The notes under the pieces: generated by a model
What the model saw: only the letters and a program-made list of their open reading frames with translations
The model's database searches: none
What the model was told of the DNA's origin: nothing
NCBI GenBank assembly: GCA_036023115.1
Contig: JAYKKT010000041.1
Span: forward strand, 5,109,501-5,173,500
Direction of reading: 5' to 3'
Source of the DNA: Brasenia schreberi
Lineage: Eukaryota; Streptophyta; Magnoliopsida; Nymphaeales; Cabombaceae
DNA length: 64,000 nt
In this document: piece after piece, positions 12,061-22,417 of the stretch
Layout: every line of letters begins with the position of its first letter
How positions within the stretch are numbered: the stretch's first letter is position 1
Translations under genes and position numbers: made by a program

Positions 12061-12090
12061 TATGGGAAAAGGCTTAGTTGTTGTTGTTGT

Positions 12091-12259
12091 ATGTACAATG
12101 GAAGGGTTTTTAATAGAGAATAAAGTTCAGCAGAACCCCTCCAAACAGCTGGATTAGTAGCTGTTGGAGGGTGTTCAACGGCTAGAAATCTGACTGTTGG
12201 AGACCTGGCCACCCTGATGGCCTGGCCTTGACAGCATGGGCTCGTGAAGATCCATTACA
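12091..12259 (-). repeat. Copia-0 5' LTR, outer part
   Basis: Resumes after RTE-1 and ends CATTACA, mirroring the TGTAATG start at 8992. The two parts add up to about 324 bp, a usual Copia LTR size. It includes ctccaaacagct...agctgttggag, a short palindrome. Confidence 0.65.
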
Positions 12260-13344
12260 AAAAAGAAACGAAAAATTACTTTGCATTACTTTTAACAACA
12301 ATGAGATGAGTAGTATTTGCCCATCAGCTAAAATGAATACCAGGTCAAAACGTAGAAAACATTAAGCACTGTGTGTTAGGCATAATTCTTAGCGATGTTT
12401 GAAATGTTCGGGTCATAGATGAAGCCATGCTTCATGTGCCTATTGTCACGGGTACTGCACTACCAACTGTATGTACTTTCATATAGATGAAACCATAATG
12501 TTTTGCAATATGACCTCAAAGATACTTCCTGTGAGGCATGTTAAAGTTCTTCCTGGCTGTCATGAACTGGACATGCATGCTTTTGGAGTCTTTTCCTCTT
12601 GGTGCTTGTACGAGATGACAAACAAAATGGAGAAGCAATTCATGATGCATTCATCTATGAATAGCATTCTTGCTGGAAACGGCGATGCTTATCTTTAAAA
12701 AGGAAGGGGTTTGTGCGACAGCATACCTTTACTGGGTTACTTCTGAATTGGTTATCCGGGACTGATATGAATAAGGAGATTGATATCACTTCATATTCTT
12801 TATATATTACATTCCTGGGGAGTAGAAAGGGATCATATCGAATTGCTGTTTCCACAAAGTTGGACCAAAGGTGCTTAGTCATGTAGCAAGTTGCAGGAAG
12901 ACTGACCATTATGAGGGGCTAGGATAAGCACGCCCCCTTCTGGAAAGATCAGTTGATGTATCATGAGAGGCTAAATCAGAATCTGCTTTAATAATCCATT
13001 ACTGTCGAGGATAGTTTGTGATTGAAAACTGAGACCAACATGTGGCCATAGGATATTGTGCAAGTTCTCGAATATGATGTTAAGTTTTTATACTTTCTGT
13101 CTTTGTTGCTTTCTGAAGTGGATATGTTTTTTTTGCCAAAGAAGTGTAATGGGGTTTCTATTCACAATTGTGTGTTTTGTAAGGGTCAAACTAAGAACAG
13201 ATATTTTGGATTTAATCAAAGTCATCTTAGGTTGAAAGCGTGCATGTGCAGAAGCTTGTCTCTGAACCGTGGGACATTTTGCTTTTCAGTGGAGAAGAGT
13301 TGTGTTCTAATGCTAACCTTGCACGTCCTAAACGTGCTCATGAC
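12260..13344. other. Intergenic or intronic sequence, nothing recognised
   Basis: AT-rich, unique-looking sequence with only short chance frames on both strands. It may belong to a long upstream intron of the CCCH gene, but no exon could be supported. Confidence 0.3.
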
Positions 13345-13439
13345 ACACTTCGGATTTTTATAACATGGATTACAAAAATTATGAGCATTGCTTTGGGGCG
13401 TCCCCGCCTAGCGATGTGCTACAGAGTCCGAATGCAGTA

Positions 13440-13610
13440 AGAAGTAAGCAAGGGCCACTACATTTTCACCCGAATGTAGTGAATCAATTGCAGAGAGGGT
13501 TTCCACATCATGGACGGGTGTGGGTAAAGAAGTTAGTCCCGCTACATTGCCGCCCGAATGTAGTGAAAAATTTTCAGAGAGGGTCTTCGCATTTTGATTA
13601 TGGACGGATG
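13440..13610 (+). repeat. RTE-2 5'-UTR tandem units with hairpins
   Basis: Two similar units of roughly 95-100 bp. Each contains a short inverted repeat: CACTACATT...AATGTAGTG in the first, CTACATT...AATGTAG in the second. The hairpin is followed by a cagagaggg phrase and a tggacggg phrase. Related units occur in RTE-3 (22084-22240). Promoter or RNA-structure roles are possible but not shown. Confidence 0.6.
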
Positions 13611-13799
13611 AGGGGGGGTAAGGAAGCTAGTCCTAGATAATAAGATTCATATTGGTTCTTGGAATATCGGAATATTATCCGGTAAACTAATGGAGGTGGT
13701 AGATACTATGATTCGAAGAAAGATTCATATTCTATGTTTACAAGAGACAAAATGGGTTGGAGAAAAAGCAAAGGAGATAGAGGATACGGGTTTTAAATT

Positions 13800-15839
13800 A
13801 TGGTACTCAGTAAAGAAAAGGCTCGAAACGGAGTTGGTATTATCATAAATAAAGATTTAAATGAGAGTGTAGTAGATATAGAACGATATGGTGACCGAAT
13901 CATGACATTGAAATTAGTGTTAGGAGCAGAGGTTTTGAATATAGTTTGTGCTTACGCACCCCAAGTAGGACTAGAAGATAGTATAAAAACAGTTTTTTGG
14001 GAAGAGTTAGATAAGGTGTTTCAAAAGATTCCACAAAGGGAGTTGATTTGTTTAGGAGGAGATTTAAATGAACATGTCGGTAAAGAGGCATTAGGATATC
14101 AAGGGATTCATGGAAACTTTGGTTTTGGGGATATAAACGAGGAAGGTAGGGAGATTTTAAATTTTGCTATGGCATTTGATATCTTTATAGTCAATACAAT
14201 CTTCAAAAAACGAGATGAACATTTAATTACTTATAAGAGTGGCTTATCACAAACACAAATTGATTACTTTATTTGTAGAAAAAAAGATAGAGCGTGTTGT
14301 AAAGATTGTAAGGTAATTCCAAGAGAAAGCTTAACCACTCAACATCGACTTTTAGTTATGGATTTACAAATAAAAAAATGGATAAAGAAGACAAGAGTGC
14401 ATCGAGCTATTCAGACTAAATGGTGGAACCTCAAAAGCGAGAAAGAAGATATATTTAAACAGAAAGTCCTTCAAGGAGATGTTTGGAATTATGTTGGCAC
14501 ACCCTGTGATATGTGGAACAATATGGCTATACATATTAGGAAAGTGGTGAAAGATGTGTTAGGGGTATCTAAGGGAGGTGTACCGACACAAAAAGAAGCT
14601 TGGTGGTGGAGTGAAGTAGTGCAAAATAAAATCAAGGCAAAGAGGGCATGTTACAAATTACATTATGCCAAGAAACCTAGTGAAACTTTAGAAGCTTATA
14701 AGAAAGCAAAGAAGGAAGCGAAAAAGGCCGTTAGTGAAGCAAAAGCTAAGATTTGGGAGGACTTATATAAAAAACTCAACTCAAAAGAGGGTGAAAGAGA
14801 TATTTTTAGGATAGCTAGGGCTAGAGATAAGAAAACTAAAGATCTTAATTATGTTAGATGCATAAAAGACAAGGATGAAAAAAATTTAGTGATAAATGAT
14901 GATATAAGAAATAGATGGAAAAACTATTTTTATAATCTTTTTAATGAAAATAAAGATGTTAGTATTAGTTTAGGAGATTTAGCCAAGTCAAAAAAGTATA
15001 TAAACCACAATTTCTACCGACGTATTCAAAAGAATGAAGTCAAAGAGGCTCTTAAACATATGAAGGGTGGTAAATCGGTAGGACCGGATAATATTCCTAT
15101 AGAAGTTTGGAAAATACTAGGAGAAATAGGAATCACTTGGCTCACAAGACTATTTAATGAAATATGGAAAAACCAAAAGATGCCCGAGGAATGGAGAGCA
15201 AGTACATTTATACCCATGTATAAGAACAAGGGAGACATTCAAAATTGTGTGAATTATCGAGGTATCAAGTTAATGAGTCATACTATAAAATTATGGGAAA
15301 AAATTATCGAACGTAGGTTAAGACAAGTATCAAGTACAACAGAGAACCAATTTGGATTCATGCTAGGCAGATCTACTATTGAAGCAATTCACCTTTTGAG
15401 ACGTCTTATGAAACATTTTAGAGCAAAAAAGAAAGACCTTCACATGATATTTATTGATCTAGAAAAAGCTTATGATAGGGTACCGAGGGAGGTTCTTTGG
15501 AGAACTTTGGAAAAAAGAGGTATCCCATTGACATATATTAACCTTATAAGAGACATGTATGATGGTGCAAAAACATGTGTGAGGACTCATGAAGGAACGA
15601 CAGACTTCTTTGAAGTTAATATTGGGTTACATCAAGGATCGACTTTAAGTCCATACTTATTTATAATGGTGATGGATGAGTTAACAAGACATATTCAAGA
15701 TGAAGTACCTTGGTGTATGTTATTTGCAGATGACATTGTATTAGTGGAGGAGTCTAAGGAAAAAGTTAATAGAAAATTGGAACTATGGAGAGAAACATTA
15801 GAAAGCAAAGGCCTCCGACTTAGTAGAACAAAGACATAA
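13800..15839 (+). pseudogene. RTE-2 endonuclease-reverse transcriptase
   Basis: The longest open frame in the window (679 codons). It lacks the first part of the endonuclease, which lies just upstream in another frame (about 13630-13830, with IGSWNIGIL and CLQETKW). It contains [23 protein letters not shown] and TTQHRLL of the nuclease, then RT blocks [40 protein letters not shown] and the intact active site [12 protein letters not shown]. It ends at a premature TAA after LSRTKT. The C-terminal region continues in other frames to about 16410. Confidence 0.9.
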
Positions 15840-16410
15840 TATATGGAATGTAAGTTTGATCATTTGGTTATTTCAGAGGATATAGAAATTAAATTTGGCA
15901 CACATTGCATTCCCCAAAAGGAAAGTTTTAAATACCTAGGGAAAGAATTGATGGAAATGTTACACATAGAATTAATGATGGTTGGTTAAAATGGAGAGGA
16001 GCATCAGGTATTCTTTGTGATAAGAAGATACCATTAAAATTAAAAGGTAAATATTATAGAGCAACAATTAGGCCTACCATGTTTTATGGTTCTGAGTGTT
16101 GGGCAGTTAAGCATAACATGTACAAAAGATGTCTATGACAGAAATGAAGATGTTGAGATGGATGAGTGGTCATACAAGAAAAGACCGTATACGTAATGAG
16201 GTTATTAGAAACAAATTAGGAGTGGCACCAATAGAGGATAAAATGAGAGAACATCGTTTAAGATGGTTTGGACATATAGAAAAAAGATCAAAAGAAGAAC
16301 CTGTAGAAAGAAACAATAAAGAATGATCTAGCTTATTGGGAGTTGACTGCTAACATGGCACACGATAGGGATATGTGGAAACAAAGAATCCATGTAGCCG
16401 ACCCCGTCTA
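15840..16410 (+). pseudogene. RTE-2 C-terminal region, frameshifted
   Basis: Continues the RT thumb in broken frames. 16129-16326 reads [13 protein letters not shown] and [17 protein letters not shown]. Three deletions relative to RTE-1 interrupt it before the 3' end IHVADPV. Confidence 0.8.
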
Positions 16411-16447
16411 GTATGGGAAAAGGCTTAGTTGTTGTTGTTGTTGTTGT

Positions 16448-17568
16448 CTTATGCACTTTCTTTCGGTGCAATTTTATACCCTAATGTCTAAACTTTCAAA
16501 ATAGAAAACAAATTCTTATTTAATATTCTCCTTTTGATGGGGCTTCCTGTTGACCTCCTAATCTCATTCTTATTGTTTCCCACTGGAATCCCATTTCAAT
16601 TCCAAAAATCATCCTTTTCTGTATCAAATGAGTCTCCAACTTCTAGCTTTATAGAATGTTAAATGTTCTTTACTGTTTTTTCCTCGTTCTCCTTCCTGAG
16701 TTAGTTCTTGCTTTCCCTTCTCAATGCGGCATGCTTGAGTAACACAAGGATCTTGCTGATTCTTGATTAACCACTCTATTGGAGATATTGGAGATTTCTG
16801 TATTGTTATTCTGCATCTGCATTTGACCTATTTTATTTGTTCATTTCATTTTATTTTTTAAATTATAAACCTTTTTTCTCAAAAAGTTCATTTAATATAT
16901 TGTTCCTTATGCCAAATATATAAAATCTATCAGATTCTCTTTAGCCTTTTCTTTTCTATATGACAATGGGAACTACAAATATTTATCTCAATCCTTCACT
17001 GTGTTATGCATATGCCTTTAATACGTATAGTTCATAGGGTCAACATGACATTTGAAGTAGTCTATCCTGCATGCTTACCAAATGGCACAGTGATGAGATG
17101 CTTGGAGGTCCATGAGTTCATCTACATCCATCATTTTTTTCAATTGGCAAGAAAAATATAGTGGGATATTCTTGTCCTGAACCTGTTACATACATTTCTT
17201 TGTGTTTTGATAATGCTTCTGGAAGTCTGACAAGTATCCGCACACCGTGCCTTGCTACACCTGATTACACTCTCTGGTTGCATGCACCAGAGAGGATTGA
17301 ACTCGGTGGCTTACGCTCAACCCCGTCTATCATTCTGGCACGTGATGATTGATTGAGGTGATGCTGATAGTTGTAATGGTGCACCCTGAACAAACAACAA
17401 TTGGCTGTTTATTGTATATTTCTCTTGAATACATGTTCTTGAAAATGTATGGTATCGATGACCTGCCATGCAGATTAGAGATTCACAGTATTTACAATGG
17501 TGTAATATTAATTTGATAGTGCCAGAAAGCAAACTCAATTTTCAACTTCTTTTCTATAATACTGTTAG
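16448..17568 (+). other. Probable intron upstream of the CCCH exons
   Basis: AT-rich and T-rich with no recognised coding. It ends at a clear splice acceptor (ctgttag|g at 17568), so at least its right part is intron. Exons for the first zinc fingers were searched for by eye and not found here. Confidence 0.5.
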
Positions 17569-18174
17569 GCTCCTTTCGGTCAAATGCTCCCTCCTGTAGC
17601 TGCAACTATGAATGAGCAAGCTGCAAGATTGGTAGATTATTCAACAAATCTGCACCATCAAGAACCGCTTGAGGATTTTCCTGAAAGACCTGGCCAGCCG
17701 GAGTGCCAGTATTACTTGAAAACAGGAACCTGTAAATTTAGATCACAATGCAGGTATCATCATCCAAAAAGTATGGCTTCAAAGCCACCTATGTGCCCTC
17801 TCAGTCCAATGGGCCTTCCATTAAGACCGGTAAATGTTTCTCATTATGTTATTCATAAGGATGCTGGTTAAGTTGACAGTATAAAGAGTTCTTGTGGTTC
17901 TGACATGCATGAATACGTATGCTTGCCTTTCATCCAGGACCAAACGGTGTGTGTACATTACAGCCGCTTTGGGATTTGTAAATTTGGGCCGGCATGTAAG
18001 TTTAATCATCCACCAACATATGGTTATCAGGGTCTATTGGCAGCTTCTGTTAATGGTCAGTCTCAAGCTACTGATCCATCTTCTGTAGAAAATGGAAGAA
18101 ACATTTCACACAGTAATGGCAATGTGAGCTCAAAGGCATCGTGTGCTGAGGATGCAGTTGGAATCACTGATTGA
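17569..18174 (+). CDS. CCCH zinc-finger protein, last two exons
   Basis: Two exons joined by a 108-bp intron: 17569-17829 (ends at donor gtaaat) and 17938-18174 (after acceptor tccag), both in phase 0, stop TGA at 18172. The first exon encodes APFGQMLPP..., [19 protein letters not shown] and the finger C-x8-C-x5-C-x3-H. The second gives [20 protein letters not shown], a second finger of the same spacing, then a Ser/Asn-rich tail ending GITD. The GLPLRP-DQ junction across the splice fits the plant ZFN-type CCCH family, in which proteins usually have five fingers. These proteins bind nucleic acid, mostly RNA, and some act in mRNA turnover. Fingers 1-3 are not visible upstream. Either the gene has very long TE-filled introns reaching beyond the window, or this is a 3' gene fragment. 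Confidence 0.85.
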
Positions 18175-19035
18175 TCTGGATTTCTGGCAATTGGTATGAG
18201 CACAGTACCAGCAAGAAGCTATTAAGCATATGGCTGCACCTGACCAACTGCTTGGACTTATAATTTTGGTTTTTTCTAGCATGTCTTATAATTACTCATT
18301 TTGTTTTACTTCTCGGCATTTCACAAGGACATGCAGAGTGCTCCTTAACTTTCCTGTATATTTATGTCTTTTGGTTTTGGACAAACTGGTGATCCATCAA
18401 TGGTGAAGGCTTGCTCTAACTTCCACCTAATAAGGCTAAGTTTACTTAGTTCCGAAGGCTGAGGCTCTATATCATTGTCGGGAAAGCTGCAGATTTCATT
18501 GTATTTGACACTGAAAAAACAGCGGTTGAATACAAATGGAATTGATTACATTAATCAAAGGGAATGGTGTTCCTGCTTTCTTAAATGATCACATGCTTAT
18601 ATTCTATGGCGTGAATTTGAAATTGCTTCTCTATTGTGGACTGTAAAGAGTTGCGGCTGGTGAATCAAGGGTGTGAGAAAAGATGGGAAAAATTAAGCTT
18701 GCATGAATATGATTGTTCTTCATTATAACAGTCTTCGTTACCATGTTGGGCAAACTCGACATCAGCTTGGATTGGCCAAGTGTTTGATTTCACAGTTACA
18801 AAGTTGATTTTTGTAACTTTGTTAGGCTCTGTGCACAGAGTGACAGACACACTCACGCAGAAACTCGTTCAGTGTTAGCGGTGAATCAAGGCATGTCATT
18901 GAACGTGAGATGTCTACAGAAAAACAGGTAGCCTTACAGTCAGTCATATAAAGCAGAACCAAATTATATAAGCAAGCGCCAGATATGTCAATTGTCTATG
19001 GTTAATGTAACCAAGTTGCTTCCAAGGCTCGAATT
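18175..19035 (+). other. Probable 3' UTR of the CCCH gene and downstream spacer
   Basis: Follows the CCCH stop with no recognised open frame or repeat. The poly(A) site cannot be fixed by eye. Confidence 0.4.
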
Positions 19036-19488
19036 TGATTCTTACGACAACAACAATTACTAAGCCTTTTCCCGTACTAGATAGGGTCGGCTACATGAAT
19101 TCTTTGTTTCGACGTAGCCCTATCATGTGCCATGTTAGCAGTTAACTCACAATAAGCTAGATCATTCTTTATTGTTTTTTCCAACACTTTTATGGTCGTC
19201 TTCTACCTCTTTTAATACTTTTAAAATCTATTTTTCATACCTTCTTAAACTTCTTTTGATCTTCTTTCCATATGTCCAAACCATCTTAAACGATATTCTC
19301 TCATTTTATCCTCTATTGGTGTCACTCCTAATTTGTTTCTAATAACCTCATTATGCATACGGTCTTTTCTTATATGACCACTCATCCATCTCAACATCTT
19401 CATTTTTGTCACAGACTTCTTTTGTACATGTTGATGATTAACTACCAAACACTCAGAACCATAAAACATGACATGTCTAATTGTTGCT

Positions 19489-21052
19489 TGTAAACACCTA
19501 AAATTTAAAATGTTTTCAAAACTCTTACATTTCGAAAGTCAATTTAAAGCTTTTATGAACCTTTAAATTCGAAAACCCCAACTTTTTAAAGTTCAAGTCT
19601 TGCTCATTGTTGGGAATTGAGGGTTAGCTAGGAGAGAGAAGGGCTGGTTTTGGGCTGAGAAAGGGAGTATTGTACAACAAAAGTCGTGGGCTGCAAGAGG
19701 CTTAGGAAAGGGGTAAAATTAGGCTTGAGTGCAAGAGAGAGAGAAGCAAAGAAGAAGGAAGAAGGTCGGATTCCATTCTTGGAATTCCGGCCGATTGGAT
19801 GCAAATTCTGTAAGTATTTCATCCTTCGTTTTTAAATCCTCCTTCTACATTGATTCAATTGAAATGGGGTTGTATTAATGGAGCATTGTCTCCCCTCACG
19901 TTATAATAGTGATTAGATTTGATGAATTTCAATTATGTTGCTAAATTTTCACTCACACACATGCGCACTCTATGTGTTTGATTATGCGATTCTACCCCAA
20001 TATATTCTATAAACACTTTATACTCTCTACCCCCTCTATGCTCAAGCTTATGCAGATAATTTCCATTCATTTCATTTCAACACTTTAATTCATGGAGTTG
20101 TGTTGTTGCAATTTCATTTCGGGTGAGTTTGCATCACGTATGTTCTTAAAAACCTTAAACTGAACTTTCGTATCTCTGCATACGTTGTTTACTGTATTTT
20201 TAATTCCCGAATCCCTATTTCAATTACTCCAAAATTTTGTTCACACATTCTACACACACAATCCCATTCTAAATAAAATTTTCAAGAATTTTAGAGCCGT
20301 GCAACTACGTAATTAAAATTAGACAAAATCGGGTTAATACCTGTCTACAGTCTGATCATTCTGTTTTCCTACAACATAGCCTAAGTTTTCATCCCATAAC
20401 TATATCTGTAGGCCTCCAAATCGGTTGAATTTTGATTCATTAGAAAGCTAACATCCATAGATTTCCAGAAAGATTAAATTCACTAAATTTGGAACTTAGA
20501 TCACCGAGATACAGACTCATCTTTGAGCCCCTGTATTTTTGTGACATGACAGTTTCGGGTACCTGAGAAGAGGTACTTCCATGATTTAATTATGCTTCAA
20601 TACAACTCCAAATTAAGATCTGTAAAGTGCTACAGATCTTCCACATCACAAGCTAAGTCCTGTAAACATTTGATGATTTTTGGAGGTCTGTAAGATATTA
20701 AGATTGATTCAGGAAACAAAGTCTGAAAATAGAACATTCTGTTTTTCAAGAATTTCAAAGCCTTAATTTAAAGTGCATTCATTCCTTCTTTGAAAACACC
20801 ACATCTTCACGAGAATTAGAGTCTTTCACCTATAGTTTTGAAATTTCTAAGTGCTTAGGCTGATCCTTGAACATCAGTTCAAGAAGGCCTAGAGCGAAAA
20901 GAGCTCACTTAGCCACAATCGCCAAAAAGTCAGATTTTATTAAAACTTTGTTAATTTTTGCAAACTAGCTGGCACACTCGCGCAATGTGTAGATAAGAAA
21001 TCATCATTTCAAATCTCTACATAGGCTTGGAGTGAAAAATTTTGTGTCTACA
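19489..21052. mobile_element. Solo LTR inserted in RTE-3
   Basis: A 1564-bp block begins TGTAAACACC and ends GTGTCTACA, so the termini are imperfectly inverted and fit TG...CA. It is flanked by ttgct (19484-19488) and ttact (21053-21057), a 5-bp duplication with one mismatch. Removing it rejoins the RTE sequence at the attagg/ctataat position. It has no coding region. The size suggests a gypsy LTR left by LTR-LTR recombination; the family was not identified. Confidence 0.75.
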
Positions 21053-22099
21053 TTACTCTAAAATATTTACCTTTTAACTTTAATAATATCTTTTTATCAC
21101 AAAGAATACCTGATGCTCCTCTCCATTTTAACTAACCAACATTAATTTTATTCGTAATATCTCCATCAATTCTTATATCACTATTAAAAATTGATCCTAG
21201 GTATTTAAAACTTTCCTTTTGAGGGATGCAATGTGTTCCAACATAATTCCAAGTATCTCTTTGAAGGACTTTCTGTTTAAATATATCTTCTTTCTCGCTT
21301 TTGAGGTTCCACCATTTAGTCCGAATAGCTTGATGCACTCTTTTCTTCTTTGTTCATTTTTTATTTGTAAATCCATAACTAAATGTCGATGTGGAGTGGT
21401 TAAGCTTTCTCCTGGAATTACCTTGCAATCTTTACAACACACTTTATCTTTTTTTCTACAAATAAAATAATCAATTTGTGTTTGTGATAAGCCACTCTTA
21501 TAAGTAATTAAATGTTCATCTCATTTTTTGAAGATTGTATTGACAATAAAGAGATCAAATGCCATAGTAAAATTTAAAATCTCCCCACCTTCCTCATTTA
21601 TATCCCCAAAACCAAAGTTTTCATGAACACCTTGATATCCTAATGCCTCTTTAGAGACATGTCCATTTAAGTCTCCTCCTAAACAATTCATCTCCCTTTG
21701 TGGAATTCTTTCAATCACTTTATTTAACTCTTCCCAAAAAGCTATCTTTTAGTCCTACTTGATATTCAAAACCTCTCCTCCTAACACTAATTTCAACGTC
21801 ATGATTCAGTCACCATATCATTGTATGTCTACTATACTATCATTTAAATATTTATTTATGATAATACCAACTCCGTTTCGACCCTTTTCCTTACTTGAGT
21901 ATCATAATTTAAAACCTGTATCCTCAATCTCCTTTGCTTTTTCTCCAACCCACTTTGTCTCTTGTAAACATAGAATATGAGTCTTTCTTCGAATCATAGT
22001 ATCTACCACCTCCATTAGCTTACGAGACAATGTTCCGATATTCGAAGAACCAATACGAATCTTATTATTTAGGACTAGCTTCCTTACCCCCGCATCCAT
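21053..22099 (-). pseudogene. RTE-3 endonuclease remnant fused to RT C-terminus
   Basis: The minus-strand frames give VRKLVLNNKIRIGSSNIGTL, CLQETKWVGEKAK, NCLGGDLNGHVSKEA and, at 21132-21338, [12 protein letters not shown] running straight into [16 protein letters not shown]. In RTE-1 these last two segments are about 1.35 kb apart (near 10100 and 11465), so the RT core is missing. The join falls in ttgg(c/a)acaca, a sequence present at both breakpoints in RTE-1. Confidence 0.85.
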
Positions 22100-22417
22100 C
22101 TATATTGAAAATGTAGAGACCCTCTCTGTAATTTATTCACTACATTCGGGCGACAATGTAGTTTACCCACACCCATTCTCACTATATCCGAGTGAAAATT
22201 TATTAGCTCTTGCTTACTTTTCACTGCATTCGGGATCTTCATCGCATCGCTAAGAGGGGATGCTCCAACGCAATGCTCATAATTTGTGTAGTCAATGGTA
22301 TAAAAATCCGACAAAGTTTTACGTTGACTGTCGAAAGCCTAACACAACCCTCCTCCTTATCCGGGCTTGCAATCGGCCATGCAAGGGTGATCCCTTACAT
22401 GGGCGGAGTTTCAAATA

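Larger units (their letters stand above)
9147..12090 (+). mobile_element. RTE-1: RTE-clade LINE inserted in the Copia-0 LTR
   Basis: A 2.9-kb non-LTR retrotransposon with an apurinic-type endonuclease followed by reverse transcriptase in one polyprotein. It ends in the 3' signature tagtatgggaaaaggcttag followed by (TTG)n. In plant databases, proteins of this family are often mis-named 'craniofacial development protein 2-like'. It is 5'-truncated relative to RTE-3 and lacks a clear target duplication. It is almost identical to RTE-2 (13345-16447), so the family was recently active. Frameshifts and a deletion at the RT active site make this copy defective. Confidence 0.93.
1205..12259 (-). mobile_element. 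Copia-0: old Ty1/copia element, split by two later insertions
   Basis: Decayed Copia element reading right to left. Its pieces in element order are the 5' LTR (12259-8992, split by RTE-1), primer site (8991-8981), gag (about 8700-8060), integrase (about 8050-7415), then after the Copia-1 insertion the integrase C-terminus and reverse transcriptase (2540-1205). The RNase H end and the 3' LTR were not found, so the left end is truncated near 1205. The + strand LTR starts TGTAATG and ends CATTACA, a perfect terminal inverted repeat. Many stops and frameshifts mark it as the oldest layer here. Its RT part resembles the Copia-3 remnant at 55.5-56.5 kb. Confidence 0.8.
13345..16447 (+). mobile_element. 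RTE-2: second near-identical RTE LINE
   Basis: Same family and orientation as RTE-1, from ttcggattttta in the 5' UTR to the (TTG)n tail. It reaches further 5' than RTE-1 and includes repeated 5'-UTR units. It keeps the FADD active site but is broken elsewhere: an extra G after the presumed start near 13610, the one-base loss near 13808 shared with RTE-1, a stop near 15837, about 19 bp missing near 15942, a one-base loss near 16113 and about 60 bp missing near 16305. The two copies are therefore separately damaged. Confidence 0.93.
19045..22417 (-). mobile_element. RTE-3: 5'-complete but internally deleted RTE, split by a solo LTR
   Basis: Reads right to left. The 3' tail (aac)n plus ctaagccttttcccgtactag sits at 19045, and the 5' end near 22390-22417. 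A 9-bp repeat tgattctta flanks both ends (19036-19044 and 22418-22426), a likely target duplication. Inside, about 1.35 kb of endonuclease/RT is missing, and a 1564-bp LTR-like insertion sits at 19489-21052. It is more diverged than RTE-1 and RTE-2. It keeps a base near 21893 (tactcaagtaagg on the minus strand) that the two younger copies have lost. Confidence 0.85.

Noticed and set aside
12091..12240. Palindromic ctccaa...ttggag stretch as a terminator or MITE
   Set aside because: Better explained as part of the Copia-0 LTR, given the matching TGTAATG/CATTACA ends.
12437..12484. A further CCCH-like finger (CAYCHGYC...C...H)
   Set aside because: The spacing does not fit C-x8-C-x5-C-x3-H and there are no splice sites in the right places.
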